From the NCBI GenBank assembly GCA_965230425.1, contig CBDDKW010000003.1, positions 62,001 to 126,000 on the forward strand: DNA of 64,000 nt. The letters are read 5' to 3'. Of the stretch, positions 35,997 through 45,539 are shown in pieces. The number at the start of each line of letters is the position of its first letter. The first letter of the stretch is position 1. A program made the position numbers and the translations under genes. Source of the stretch: CBDDKW01 sp965230425 (GTDB lineage: Bacteria; Pseudomonadota; Gammaproteobacteria; UBA1113). Under the pieces are notes generated by a model that saw nothing but the letters and a program-made list of their open reading frames with translations, had not been told where the DNA came from and did no database searches.

Positions 35997-37027
35997 GCTT
36001 TATTCTTCTCATTTATTTCAGCGATTAGGCCAATACCCTGACGCCAACGCTCACTTTGTTGCAGTGTCTGGGTATCAAAAGCTCTATGTCCTAATAATGT
36101 CTCTACATGTGCGCTCGCATCATACTGTATCTGCGTGTCTAAATACGCTAGCACGCGCTTAACCGCTTCGCGATCATTACATAATAAGAGCAAATCACAA
36201 CCCGCTTGTAGTGCCCCATCCACACGTTGGCAAATATCACCGATAGCTACAGCACCTTGCATGGACAAATCATCACTCACTACCGTACCCTTAAATTGCC
36301 ACTCTTGGCGTAACACCTGCTGCAACCAATGCTTAGAGAAACCGGCTGGCTGCGCATCAATAGAGCTGTACACAATATGTGCAGGCATTATACCCGCTAA
36401 TGCTTGTTCTGCCAATAGGCTCTTAAAGGGCAGTATATCCTCATTTAGATGCTGCCAATCACGTGGATCCTGGGGTAATGCATGGTGTGAATCCTCCTCT
36501 ACGCCCCCATGGCCTGGAAAATGTTTACCAATGGCTTGCATACCAGCTTGGCGCATGCCTTGAATATAAGCGCTTGCTAGATTGATCACCTGCTCAGGAT
36601 CTGAACCGAAAGATCGGTCGCCAATCACTGTATTTAACTGTCTATCTAAATCTAATACCGGTGTGAAACTTAAATCGACACCATGAGCTAATAATTCAGT
36701 GGCCATGACCCAAGCACAGGTTTCAGCATAATGTAGCCCCTGACGTGGACTTTGCTGATAGAAAGCAGCAATCTGAGCAAAGCTAGGTAAGCGGGTAAAC
36801 TCTTCTTGAAAGCGCTGCACGCGCCCGCCCTCTTGGTCTACGGTAATAAGTAAAGGCTCTGTGCGTAATGCTTTTATTTCCTCAACTAAACCTAGTAATT
36901 GCTCAGAGGATTGATAATTTCTGCTGAATAAAATAATGCCAGCTACCTGCGGGTGGCAGAGCAGCTCAGCATCCTCAGAACTCAGAGAAGTACCAGCGAT
37001 ATCGATAATAAGTGGGCCACAACTCAT
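35987..37027 (-). CDS. nagZ: Beta-N-acetylhexosaminidase NagZ
   Basis: A 346-residue family 3 glycoside hydrolase that removes N-acetylglucosamine from peptidoglycan fragments in the cytoplasm during cell-wall recycling. Motifs: FSRNYQSSEQL, DQEGGRVQRF (about 60-70), the signature KHFPGHGGVEEDSHHALP (about 165-182) and VSDDLSMQGA with the nucleophilic Asp (about 250). The C-terminus is normal. It is followed by the MscS gene with a ten-base overlap, and 48 bases separate its start from the DUF1820 gene upstream. The conserved association of nagZ with a methylthioinosine phosphorylase gene is known in Pseudomonas. Confidence 0.94.
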   Translation of the reverse strand: MSCGPLIIDIAGTSLSSEDAELLCHPQVAGIILFSRNYQSSEQLLGLVEEIKALRTEPLLITVDQEGGRVQRFQEEFTRLPSFAQIAAFYQQSPRQGLHYAETCAWVMATELLAHGVDLSFTPVLDLDRQLNTVIGDRSFGSDPEQVINLASAYIQGMRQAGMQAIGKHFPGHGGVEEDSHHALPQDPRDWQHLNEDILPFKSLLAEQALAGIMPAHIVYSSIDAQPAGFSKHWLQQVLRQEWQFKGTVVSDDLSMQGAVAIGDICQRVDGALQAGCDLLLLCNDREAVKRVLAYLDTQIQYDASAHVETLLGHRAFDTQTLQQSERWRQGIGLIAEINEKNKACI

Positions 37028-37075
37028 TTGTCTGTACTCCTTCAGCTATGTTCAATTGAAGTATATTTGAGGCTA

Positions 37076-37411
37076 TTAATCATCTTTTTTGGGTGGAGAA
37101 TACAGTGATGAGGAAGGTAAGTGCCCAACTTTACTGCGTCCACCTGCTTTAGATACTTTGGCAACCCCTTGTCTTTCCATTTCATCGATTCTGACAATGC
37201 TACTAAGTGGAATATAGGTACGCTCAACTTCACTAAATTCCACCTTTAAACGCTCCTCTGAGGGATCAACCACCAAGCTACTCTTTTCACCAAAGATGAT
37301 ATCCTCAACCACGATGAAGCCAAACATATCCGACTCTGTCACATGCTTAGCATAAATTTCGATAATCTCATCATCTTCAATATAAATAATTCTAAATACG
37401 CATTTTGCCAT
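37076..37411 (-). CDS. DUF1820 family protein
   Basis: A 111-residue cytoplasmic protein of the DUF1820 family: CVFRIIYIEDDEIIEIYAKH at the start, FGFIVVEDIIFGEKSSLVVDPSEE in the middle and TYIPLSSIVRIDEM before a basic tail (KVSKAGGRSKV). The family is common in gammaproteobacteria and has no known function; its beta-rich fold and the IPLSSIVRIDEV element suggest a small binding domain. It lies just upstream of nagZ on the same strand, as in other members of the class. The 290 bases between it and the divergent gene at 37702 hold no gene. Confidence 0.85.
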   Translation of the reverse strand: MAKCVFRIIYIEDDEIIEIYAKHVTESDMFGFIVVEDIIFGEKSSLVVDPSEERLKVEFSEVERTYIPLSSIVRIDEMERQGVAKVSKAGGRSKVGHLPSSSLYSPPKKDD

Positions 37412-37701
37412 AGATATGATACACCAGGTTCAAATGAGAGGATTATACTCGATTTGAGTTATTTTCCTAGGGTTTGCTTAATTATTGAGCTGACAATTAT
37501 GTTTCATAGCGTTTTTGATGAAATTCGTCTATATATTATTAATGGACCCTGCGAACAAGCCACGGGATGGCAGGGAATGGTGCAGCATGTTGGTACAATA
37601 GCACCTACAGACAAGCTACAGGTTGTTGGTGGAATAAGTGCAACAACTTAATTGTCTAACAGGTAGGCACTCAATATATAGGGCAAGAAAAAGGATTAAC
37701 T

Positions 37702-38085
37702 ATGTTATATGTCAGTCGCAATAGTAAGGGACAAATTACCGGGGTATTCCCCAAACCTTACGCTAAAGCGCAAGAGGCATTACCTGAAGACCATCCAGAT
37801 ATTGTGCATTTTTTCTCACGAGAACAAGTATCAGCTCAAGATACTTCCAATAAAGGCACTACTGCAGAAAGTTCAAAACAAGCATCGCACCATGAAGAAC
37901 TTGCAGCATCCGATCGAGAAATGATCCGTGTATTAGAAGATGTTATTGAAATTTTAGTGAAAAAAAATATCATTACCTTTACTGAATTACCGCAACAAGC
38001 TCAACAAAAAATCATCAACCGCAAACAAATACGCAAACAGCTAGGGGCATTACTTGATATTGATAATCCTCTGGATAAATTTTGA
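37702..38085 (+). CDS. Conserved small cytoplasmic protein of unknown function
   Basis: A 127-residue protein that begins MLYVSRNSKGQITGVF, has a polar, variable middle and ends with a conserved helical segment (DREMIRVLEDVIEILVKKNI, ITFTELPQQAQQKI). This pattern belongs to a family in gammaproteobacteria that is often mislabelled as tryptophan synthase beta-like; it has no enzyme fold. AAGGA lies eight bases upstream of the ATG. It converges on the small acidic gene at 38100, with 14 bases between the stops. No function can be assigned. Confidence 0.75.
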   Translation: MLYVSRNSKGQITGVFPKPYAKAQEALPEDHPDIVHFFSREQVSAQDTSNKGTTAESSKQASHHEELAASDREMIRVLEDVIEILVKKNIITFTELPQQAQQKIINRKQIRKQLGALLDIDNPLDKF

Positions 38086-38099
38086 AGTTATATTTAGTT

Positions 38100-38345
38100 T
38101 TATAACTCTTCATCCTTATAACCGAATTCATCGAATAATTCATCATATTCTTGTTGTAATTTTTTCTTTAACAGATAGTCATCCACTGAACGGCGTGTAT
38201 TTTTGTGGCTCTGGTGATCTGAGTTTTCATTTTCCTCAAGAAATTCTACCTCATCAATGAATTCATCATAATCGAAAACATCATCACGAAAAATTTCTTT
38301 ATTCAAATGCTCATGGCGGTGTTTATGATGGTGTGGATGTGCCAT
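38100..38345 (-). CDS. Small His/acid-rich protein, possibly PA3496-like
   Basis: An 81-residue protein with a His-rich start (MAHPHHHKHRHEH), an acidic middle and a C-terminus (NTRRSVDDYLLKKKLQQEYD, ELFDEF) that resembles the RR..DDY...KKL..E...LF pattern of the small PA3496 family. That family is linked to the cell envelope by name only. The His-rich N-terminus could bind metal, which is inference. It is conserved in character rather than in length, and the assignment is weak. Confidence 0.5.
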   Translation of the reverse strand: MAHPHHHKHRHEHLNKEIFRDDVFDYDEFIDEVEFLEENENSDHQSHKNTRRSVDDYLLKKKLQQEYDELFDEFGYKDEEL

Positions 38346-38514
38346 AGCTTACCTCACTTGCTTGAGTTTTTGCCGCAAATTGACAGTCTGATGCAAAAAC
38401 ATGCATCCCTGCGATGACTACCCTACTTCGCTTCCTGAAGTAATTCACATAGTCAGAGTATAGCTAAGAAAGATTAAGAGAACCTTTGCTGAAAACTTAA
38501 GATAAGCTGAAAAT

Positions 38515-38539
38515 GGCTACCCCAGTACCTGGGGTAGCC
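38515..38539 (-). terminator. Rho-independent terminator after hsp20
   Basis: A perfect 11-base stem GGCTACCCCAG/CTGGGGTAGCC with a three-base loop. On the minus strand it is followed by ATTTTC. It lies 43 bases past the stop of the hsp20 gene. Confidence 0.75.
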
Positions 38540-38581
38540 TTAGTGTAAGTTATAATCAAGTATGAGCTTGTTATCACTTAG

Positions 38582-39034
38582 TTATTCATGCACTTGTACG
38601 TCAATACGACGTGACTGTGCGACTTCTTGCTTCGGTATAATAATTTCATATACACCATGCTTACTTTTAGCAGAAATATGCTCAAGGTCTGCAGTATCTG
38701 GTAAGCTAAAGCGCCGATAAAATACGCCAGAGCTACGTTCTACTCGCGTATAATTATCTAACTCTTCTTTATTTTCACTATAGCGCTCACCTTTAATAGT
38801 TAAAATACCTTTTTCAACACTAATATCCACATCCTTAGGATCAATGCCTGGCAAATCAGCAAGCAAAACAAAGCGCTCAGCTTCTTCCTTGACATCAACA
38901 GCCGGCACCCATTGGCTCGTTTCGACCATTGAATTATCATCGCTACTTTGTGCACCTGAGTGCTGCATCAGTGTATTTAACTCATTTTGCAAACGACTTG
39001 CTAATGAAAATGGTGAATACTTTACTACTGTCAT
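38582..39034 (-). CDS. Small heat-shock protein, Hsp20/IbpA family
   Basis: A 150-residue holdase chaperone with a central alpha-crystallin domain. The N-terminal arm is TVVKYSPFSLASRLQNELN. The domain begins PAVDVKEEAERFVLLADLPG (about residues 43-62), with DVDISVEKGILTIKGER and the YRRFSLPDTAD element. The C-terminal tail has the exposed IIPK and basic residues in place of the usual IxI. The ATG at 39034 has AGAGGAG eight bases upstream; the longer reading uses TTG and is rejected. Such proteins bind unfolding proteins under stress. It is monocistronic, with a strong terminator downstream. Confidence 0.92.
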   Translation of the reverse strand: MTVVKYSPFSLASRLQNELNTLMQHSGAQSSDDNSMVETSQWVPAVDVKEEAERFVLLADLPGIDPKDVDISVEKGILTIKGERYSENKEELDNYTRVERSSGVFYRRFSLPDTADLEHISAKSKHGVYEIIIPKQEVAQSRRIDVQVHE

Positions 39035-39115
39035 TTTAGTAACTCCTCTCTTGAACAATTCGGCAGTAAGCAGCCGAATTGAAGTTCATTACGAATATAA
39101 CACATTAATAATAAT

Positions 39116-39148
39116 AAAAATCCCCGAGGCAAGCCTCGGGGGATTTTA
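39116..39148. terminator. Strong bidirectional hairpin terminator
   Basis: AAAAATCCCCGAGGC, loop AA, GCCTCGGGGGATTTT: a roughly ten-base GC-rich stem flanked by A- and T-runs. It lies in the non-coding stretch between the 1202-residue gene and hsp20 and can stop transcription from the former before it reaches hsp20. Confidence 0.7.
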
Positions 39149-39500
39149 TTTCCTAGTAATATTTCGCCTGCGCGAACCAAGTTCGCGCTACGGCGACTTA
39201 AGGGGAGTCTACGCTGACTCCCCTTAAGAATCCCCAAGCTTAAAGTGCCCGCAGCAAGCTGCAGGGAATCAAGTTTAATATGGAGGCAAAAAAATAGATT
39301 TCAAGGCACAAATAATACTATTTATTGGCAGATTGTAAGTATTTGATCTAAATCAAGTAGCTGAATTTATCTTCATCGCTTATGCATTGATTTAAAGAAA
39401 GAAATCTTCCCCGCTTGCGGGGTAGTCAGAAGCGCTAGGGTTTCTCGCGCAGGCGAAATCATACTAGGAAACAACCTCGGTCGCTTGCGACCGAGTTGTT
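39149..39500. repeat. Nested palindrome cluster in a 507-base non-coding gap
   Basis: A long interrupted inverted repeat (39149-39176 with 39443-39471, about 28 bases with a few mismatches) encloses two hairpins: CTTAAGGGGAGT/ACTCCCCTTAAG (39197-39228) and CCCCGC-TT-GCGGGG (39409-39422). A further long hairpin (39470-39500) adjoins it, with a stem through CCTCGGTCGC-TT-GCGACCGAG. No gene fits here; the short frames crossing it are composed of repeat sequence. It may be a non-autonomous mobile element or a composite of REP-like sequences. Confidence 0.6.
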
Positions 39501-39565
39501 GAACACTTATTTGCTCTTTGCTTAGGATAATAGCCTGTCTCATTCTCGCTTCTAAATTACTCGAC

Positions 39566-42500
39566 TCAAGGCTTAAAGCCCTCATTATTTGCCTGTGAAG
39601 ATAAGGGAGTACTACCACCACTATCTGAACTTGATTGGCCAGGGCTTGGGCTACTGGTAAAAAATCGTGAATCACCTGGGCTACAGCGTCCACCACTTCT
39701 TGGTGGGCTTACTAATGAACTCATTGAATCCGTTAACCATGAACTTACTCCACCGAGCAACTGTCCTGATGTACGTAATACGTCGCCGGGGACATTGAGC
39801 GCTCCTTGTACAACGTTACCGATTGAGCTATCTCTACCGGCTGAGCGTAAACTACTGTCTGATACTCGTCGATTTATGATAGCCCCATATTTATCTTTTT
39901 TAATTGTCGCTAATTTAGTTAATGCTTTTTCATCTGTACGCTTTTGTAAATGCTCAGCAAACCATTTAAGTACAATGTCATTACTACTAGCAACCTGCTC
40001 CATAATATCAGGACAATAGCCCTTAGCAGCTTTAATGGATTTTTTCGCACGCGCTACTTTACGACTTAAATAATCAGAATCACCATCAGCAAGTAGTGTT
40101 GCTTTTCTCTGAGGAGCACCGGCAGCATTGAATAAAGTTGCAGAATATCCATTTCTATTAGCCGGGAAGCTTGATTCTCCGGCAGTAGTTCTTATCTTAT
40201 CCTGACTAGAAAATTGCTTACTGCCCTCTACACCGTCACCTAAATAGTCAGGAACAATATAATTAGGGGAACTTGTTTCTTGTCCCATTTTAGATGCTTT
40301 ACCTACAGCAGAATGCTTCCTAGAGCTCTCTACACCGTCACCTAAATAGTCAGGAACAATATAATTAGAGGAATTTGTTTCTTGTTCCATTTTAGATGCT
40401 TTACCCACAGCAGAATGTTTTGTAGAAAAACCACCTTCTTTCTTGACGCTGGCCCCTTTCCCCACAGCATCATAGTGCCTTATAGCCTTAGTTTTTCGAA
40501 TAGGAGCTTTGGGTCGTGTTGAGAAGAGCAATTCAAAACACGCTTGCCATAATAAATACTTTGCTTTTAATTGATTGAGCTCTGTTGCTCTTGCATCAAA
40601 TTGTTGATTACCACTATAAGCTTTACAGGTAGCTATTATTTGTGCAAACTCATTTTCATCCCGTGAAAAAATAAAATTTTCGGGAGCTCTGTAAGCACAA
40701 ACTAGTACATGTAGTCGCTCCAATGCTGTAAATTTTTTGAGTTCATACTCGTTAAATTGCTGCTGTAACTCTGACATAGCACGCTCGATCTTATTCAGCT
40801 TTACCCAATATTCACTCTCTTTCGCCAAATTCAGCAGACTACGTTGGCTATCATTTTGGTATTTAACAAATACACTTAGCTCACCGTCTGCATGTTTACC
40901 TAAAACTTCAGGATCATATTGAATAGCTCGAGTAAGAGATTGTTCTGCAGCATTAACACGACTCGTAGCTTGGTTAGAAGAAAATGGTACGAGTAATAAT
41001 TTGATATACGCTTGCCAAAATAATGCGCTAGCAAAACGTGATCTTAATACTTTATCTTGAATATCATCATGATTCTTTGGAATAATATGACAAAACTCAG
41101 CCACAGCGACCTTTAAGCATACCCACGCCATGGAGTTTCTTTGGGCATGAGCTATTACACGCTGCGCTTCAGTGTAATGGCCTAAGTTTTCATCCTCCGC
41201 CTCAACCGCTAACTGTTTATAGGCAGCCAGCATAAAGTTCATACAGATATGAGATTTGGCTAGCAATACAGCAATAGCATCGCCTTGTCTGGCTCTTTTA
41301 AATATTTCCGCTGACTTTTTAAAATAATCGCCATTGGTACCATGTTGCAAAAATTGCTGGGCAATTTGTCCTTCTCGAGTACTGAGGTCGGGCAATAGTG
41401 CCATGGCTTTATCATAGATCTGCAAAGGACTATAGGGTTTACCAGATGTATTGAATAAAGGTGGAAAAGTAATAAGATATTCAACTAAACGCGCCCGTGC
41501 CTCAATTAAATGTGGTGCAGCACAGGATAACCAATATAGTGCGTCTTCATAGCGTTTTGATATTTGTGGTAATTGCACATTTTCATTTAAAGCCAACGCC
41601 AATAAAAAATCCGTAGCATACAAAAGTTGTGCCACATGGCTGTTAATGTGCACAACCCCACGGAAAAATGACTCTGCATACGCTTCTCTAGCACGCGCAA
41701 TTTTTCTGGCAATACTTTGCTCTTCCGGGGTGTTTGCTGCATCAAATAATTCTCGGTGATATACCCATTGCCGCCTTGGATTCTCTACTAAAAAATTTTC
41801 AATAAAACGTTGCGGATAAGGTAATTGGTTATCACTGTCAAGTGCTAATACACCAGAAGTCGGATATAAGGCTTTTATAAAACTTAATGGCACAACATTA
41901 TACTTTACCATTAAACAACCCATCACATGTTGTGCTAATGGTTCATCTTGTAACTCAGCAAAAAAATAATCGAGCCACTCTTGCTGCTGTAGTTTTATGC
42001 TGGCGACCTCTGTTTTTAATCCCTCTACCGTCTTATTAAGTGCTTGACATTCGGTAGTTATCTGCATTTTTGTTTGTATAATTGCATTGCTGTCGGGTAA
42101 TTCTGCTACAGGTTCCAATGCCACATCAGATTTATCTATCACTGGTACAACGTTTACATCAACCTCACTGTTACCATCATACTTACTATCTAAATCAGCA
42201 TTGGCACTGACAGCAGTTACTACAGCTTCCTCTTCCTGTGCTGCCAAAGCTTTTAACTCTGTAAGCTTACTTTCATTTTGTCTTTCTACATCACGCAATT
42301 GGCTTTCAAGCTCTGTACGATACATCAGTGAAACTTGATAAGCCAGATAAAGAATAAAAGGATTGGTTTTACCAACATCCCACTGTTGTACCATCTGCCC
42401 ATACAAACATTCAATATCTAGTTCACCTAACTCATATTGATACATTAATTCGTGCACAGCCGTAGGAATAGAGCGGTCACCAAAATGCTGATGGCTGTTG

Positions 42501-43174
42501 ATAAACGTTAGCAAATTAATTGTATTAGGTTGCTTAGCTTCTGAAGGATGTAGAAATTGTTTTTTAGGCGTTGCTAAGCTATCAGTACGAATGCTGCTCT
42601 CTACCATGAATCGCATTTGTTGGAATAAGGAAAGCTGCAGCATAGGATCTTGCTTTTTCTGAGGGTGGGCTAGTTTAGGTTTTTGAGTTGGCACCCCCAA
42701 AATCTTAAATAGGCTATATAGCCCTTCCCTTCTCATCTTTAGCTCTCTTGCAACTGCCTGTGGTGGGATCGTCACACAAATAGAAAAGTTTTGCAGATTT
42801 ATTTTTAAATTCTTTAAGGCATCAGTCTCTTCCTTCACTGTAGCCTTTGCATTGATTAATTTTGTCAAGAAAGGATGGCTTAAGATCACCAATACTTTTG
42901 ATTCTTTTACTGCAGCTACATCTTTATCAGATAATTTCGGCTTACTTCTCTCATTTTCGGAGAAATTTCTTGCTTCTCGCTCAATAGTAATCGTACACAA
43001 TGTTTCACTATCTTGTTCAGCTTCGCCCTGAGCAGCATCAATAGCCTGCCTTACATCCCCATCTTGACTTCGATGTTGCTTCCTGACAATAAATTCATAT
43101 CGCTGCTGGCTGGTAATTTTACGATCCTCAGTAGGATGCTTACCAAACTTTGTGCTCACTAATTCCCATGCCAT
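39566..43174 (-). CDS. Large unknown protein (1202 aa) with internal tandem repeat, putative effector
   Basis: No family recognised. The N-terminal 200 residues are mixed and charged. Residues about 290-320 and 360-390 look like coiled coils (ELESQLRDVERQNESKLTEL; NKTVEGLKTEVASIKLQQQE). The long helical centre (about 430-900) has Sel1/TPR-like character (YDKAMALLPDLSTREGQIA; YFKKSAEIFKRARQGDAIAV), suggesting a solenoid for protein binding. Near residues 920-985 a 34-residue unit (KHSAVGKASKM through VPDYLGDGVE) occurs twice in tandem, at about 40226-40430. The C-terminus is Ser/Gly/Pro-rich and unstructured. No signal peptide or membrane helix is evident. The role in host interaction is a guess from size, composition and setting. 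Confidence 0.7.
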   Translation of the reverse strand: MAWELVSTKFGKHPTEDRKITSQQRYEFIVRKQHRSQDGDVRQAIDAAQGEAEQDSETLCTITIEREARNFSENERSKPKLSDKDVAAVKESKVLVILSHPFLTKLINAKATVKEETDALKNLKINLQNFSICVTIPPQAVARELKMRREGLYSLFKILGVPTQKPKLAHPQKKQDPMLQLSLFQQMRFMVESSIRTDSLATPKKQFLHPSEAKQPNTINLLTFINSHQHFGDRSIPTAVHELMYQYELGELDIECLYGQMVQQWDVGKTNPFILYLAYQVSLMYRTELESQLRDVERQNESKLTELKALAAQEEEAVVTAVSANADLDSKYDGNSEVDVNVVPVIDKSDVALEPVAELPDSNAIIQTKMQITTECQALNKTVEGLKTEVASIKLQQQEWLDYFFAELQDEPLAQHVMGCLMVKYNVVPLSFIKALYPTSGVLALDSDNQLPYPQRFIENFLVENPRRQWVYHRELFDAANTPEEQSIARKIARAREAYAESFFRGVVHINSHVAQLLYATDFLLALALNENVQLPQISKRYEDALYWLSCAAPHLIEARARLVEYLITFPPLFNTSGKPYSPLQIYDKAMALLPDLSTREGQIAQQFLQHGTNGDYFKKSAEIFKRARQGDAIAVLLAKSHICMNFMLAAYKQLAVEAEDENLGHYTEAQRVIAHAQRNSMAWVCLKVAVAEFCHIIPKNHDDIQDKVLRSRFASALFWQAYIKLLLVPFSSNQATSRVNAAEQSLTRAIQYDPEVLGKHADGELSVFVKYQNDSQRSLLNLAKESEYWVKLNKIERAMSELQQQFNEYELKKFTALERLHVLVCAYRAPENFIFSRDENEFAQIIATCKAYSGNQQFDARATELNQLKAKYLLWQACFELLFSTRPKAPIRKTKAIRHYDAVGKGASVKKEGGFSTKHSAVGKASKMEQETNSSNYIVPDYLGDGVESSRKHSAVGKASKMGQETSSPNYIVPDYLGDGVEGSKQFSSQDKIRTTAGESSFPANRNGYSATLFNAAGAPQRKATLLADGDSDYLSRKVARAKKSIKAAKGYCPDIMEQVASSNDIVLKWFAEHLQKRTDEKALTKLATIKKDKYGAIINRRVSDSSLRSAGRDSSIGNVVQGALNVPGDVLRTSGQLLGGVSSWLTDSMSSLVSPPRSGGRCSPGDSRFFTSSPSPGQSSSDSGGSTPLSSQANNEGFKP

Positions 43175-43243
43175 AGGAATATCCTCTTTATAGTTATTGT
43201 TATCATGCTGCGCGCTTGTGGCAGACTCTCAAATCGCGAATGT

Positions 43244-44497
43244 TTATTTTTTGGTCATTTTGCCATGTAAACTGGCTTTTATCAACGGTTTTACCGTCAT
43301 TCCTTGGACTAATATTGCAAAAACCACCACAAAATAGGTCATGGAGAGAATTAACTCTCGCTGCGAACCATTCGGTAGGGATAATGCCAATGCCACGGCT
43401 AAACCACCCCGTAAACCGCCCCAAGTCATCAATTTCACCATATGTGGATAATATTGCTTACGCTTTTTGAAAAAGCTCATGGGTAAAGCTACACAGATAA
43501 ACCGCACTGCTAATACCAACGGGATAGCCAGTAAGGAGACAAACACTTTACTACCTGTCATATGCACTATCAATAATTCAAAACCAATGAGTAAGAACAG
43601 TAAGGCATTCAATAATTCATCAATGACTTCCCAAAAATTATCCATATTCTCTCGACTACGCGCCGACATATGATTTTTTCTGCCGTAATTTCCAATAAAA
43701 ATCCCCGCCACAACCATGGCTAAGGGTCCGGAAATATCCAGTACTTCTGCGATGGCATACCCACCAGTAGCCACCATAATGGTGATCAAGATTTCCCACT
43801 TGTGATTATCAATAGGTTTTATTAATTTGAAGGCGATAAAACCAATCAATAAACCATAACCTATACCGCCAAAGGCTTGGCGTAAAAATAGCACTAATAC
43901 ACTATGGATGGAAAAATGTCCCCCCATGAAGGCCAATTGATAAATCGTTAAGAAAATAACGATCCCTACCCCATCATTAAATAATGACTCGCCTTCAAGG
44001 AATATACTCAAATTTCTCGGTGCATCCAGTTCACGGAAAATCGCCAATACAGCAATAGGATCAGTGGGGGAAATCAAAGCACCAAAGAGCATACAATAAA
44101 TCAGACCGATCTCTACCCCAGCCCAATGCAACATATAATAAGTCAGAAAACCAATAAGCACCGCAGAGGCAATAGTCCCGATGGATGCCAAAATACCAAT
44201 TTCCCAGCGCTTATTCATTAAATCAGTCAAATCAACCGTCAATGAACCGGCAAACAATAAAAAGCTCAACATGCCATTCATAAGTAATTCATGAAAATCT
44301 AGGCTTGATAAAATTTGCGCCACTTTCATTTCTATGGTAGCGTGGCCAAACTCGCCAATAACCAATAGAATAAAAGAGACCAACAATGAAGACACCATAA
44401 TCGCAATCGTTGTGGGCATTTTAATAAAGCGGCAATTAACATACCCCACCAGAATGGCAAAAGTCAGTACAATAGAAATGACATTAAATGAATCCAT
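43244..44497 (-). CDS. CPA1-family sodium/proton antiporter
   Basis: A 417-residue inner-membrane cation/proton antiporter with about twelve helices. Diagnostic segments are LFGALISPTDPIAVLAIF (about residues 135-152) and the ion-binding FLEGESLFNDGVGIVIFL (about 163-180, with the Asn-Asp pair), the pattern of NhaP-type CPA1 exchangers. The LLFLLIGFELLI and WGGLRGGLAVALALSLP segments near the C-terminal half also match. It exports Na+ or K+ in exchange for protons to control pH and salt. The gene is transcribed away from the large orphan gene's direction of origin on the same strand, with 69 bases between them. No strong ribosome binding site is seen. Confidence 0.9.
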   Translation of the reverse strand: MDSFNVISIVLTFAILVGYVNCRFIKMPTTIAIMVSSLLVSFILLVIGEFGHATIEMKVAQILSSLDFHELLMNGMLSFLLFAGSLTVDLTDLMNKRWEIGILASIGTIASAVLIGFLTYYMLHWAGVEIGLIYCMLFGALISPTDPIAVLAIFRELDAPRNLSIFLEGESLFNDGVGIVIFLTIYQLAFMGGHFSIHSVLVLFLRQAFGGIGYGLLIGFIAFKLIKPIDNHKWEILITIMVATGGYAIAEVLDISGPLAMVVAGIFIGNYGRKNHMSARSRENMDNFWEVIDELLNALLFLLIGFELLIVHMTGSKVFVSLLAIPLVLAVRFICVALPMSFFKKRKQYYPHMVKLMTWGGLRGGLAVALALSLPNGSQRELILSMTYFVVVFAILVQGMTVKPLIKASLHGKMTKK

Positions 44498-44546
44498 ACA
44501 GGTCTACTTTCCCTCACTAAATACATTAAGTGCTAATGTACTAGAC

Positions 44547-45401
44547 CTAAGCCCGGCTTACCAGAAATATTCCTAAAAGAATAATAATCAGTCCCGCCAC
44601 CATCGCCAAGGTAATTGGCTCAATCAAAAATAGATACGCCCAAAGGATACCAAAGAAAGGCGTCAGATAGGTCACTGTAAGGGCTTTACTCGCACCCAGC
44701 ACTTTAATCAAATAAAAGTACAGGACATAAGCCAAAGCTGTAGAAAAAATACCCAAGCAACCTAGCGCTAGTAGCACATGCAGATCCGGCATCGCTGTAG
44801 GTAGCTGGCCAATAGTAAAAGGCAACAGCACCAAACCTGCTCCTAGCATTTGTCCAATAGCTAATAACAATGGATTCTCACCAGAAAAATGCCGATAGAC
44901 ATACAGTCCACCCACCGCGTAAGAAAAGGCAGCAATTAAGGTAGCAGCAATGGCAATATATTCAGCCAGGCTATTTTCCAGCGGACTCCAGCCCACTAAG
45001 AGAATAACGCCCATAAGGCCTATAGCAAAGCCGATATATTGACGTGGGCGGTAGGATTCTTTGTAGGCAAGCACTGATAATAAAGCAGCGAATAAAGGTG
45101 TAGTCGCATTCAAAATCGACGCCAGCGATGCATTAATATGCATTTCTGCAAAGGCAATACAGGAAAAAGGAATCGCCGAATTAATCGCGCCTGCAAATAA
45201 AAACTTATACCAAGGAATTGTAGGCTTAAGCCGCTGCTTAGATATTACCGCAATAATCAGCAAAACAATAGCCGCTAACCAAACCCGCGTGGAGGTCACC
45301 ACAAAAGGCCCTAACACCGGCGCTGATATCCGCATAAACAAAAACGAACCACCCCACAACGCGGCTAGCAACGTGAAAATAAGCGCCTGCACCAAGGTCA
45401 T
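44547..45401 (-). CDS. EamA-family (DMT) transporter
   Basis: A 284-residue membrane protein with ten predicted helices in two EamA repeats: the first from about 5-135 (LIFTLLAALWGGSFLFMRI, the usual WGSxF-type start) and the second from about 150-280 (AAFSYAVGGLYVYRHF, YLTPFFGILWAYLFLIEPIT). Such proteins export amino acids or other small metabolites, and the substrate cannot be told. The start at 45401 has AGAGGG upstream. It lies downstream of the large palindrome at 45540 and upstream of the antiporter gene (49 bases), possibly in one unit. Confidence 0.88.
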   Translation of the reverse strand: MTLVQALIFTLLAALWGGSFLFMRISAPVLGPFVVTSTRVWLAAIVLLIIAVISKQRLKPTIPWYKFLFAGAINSAIPFSCIAFAEMHINASLASILNATTPLFAALLSVLAYKESYRPRQYIGFAIGLMGVILLVGWSPLENSLAEYIAIAATLIAAFSYAVGGLYVYRHFSGENPLLLAIGQMLGAGLVLLPFTIGQLPTAMPDLHVLLALGCLGIFSTALAYVLYFYLIKVLGASKALTVTYLTPFFGILWAYLFLIEPITLAMVAGLIIILLGIFLVSRA

Positions 45402-45539
45402 CCATAATCCCTCTAGTTATGATCATTATGAAAAGTACATTAATATTCGAAGAATCACAACCATCCATGGCTAAAACTTCGAATTTAATATTATTTTTTT
45501 AAATAGATTTTAATAAAATAGATGAAATAGTCTCGAACA

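Noticed and set aside
37412..37701. Plus-strand frame through the gap upstream of 37702
   Set aside because: It starts inside the antisense DUF1820 gene and has no family features; the gap appears to hold only promoters.
39373..39696. Minus-strand frame of 107 residues near the palindrome cluster
   Set aside because: Half of it overlaps the end of the 1202-residue gene in another frame and half is hairpin DNA; no coding character.
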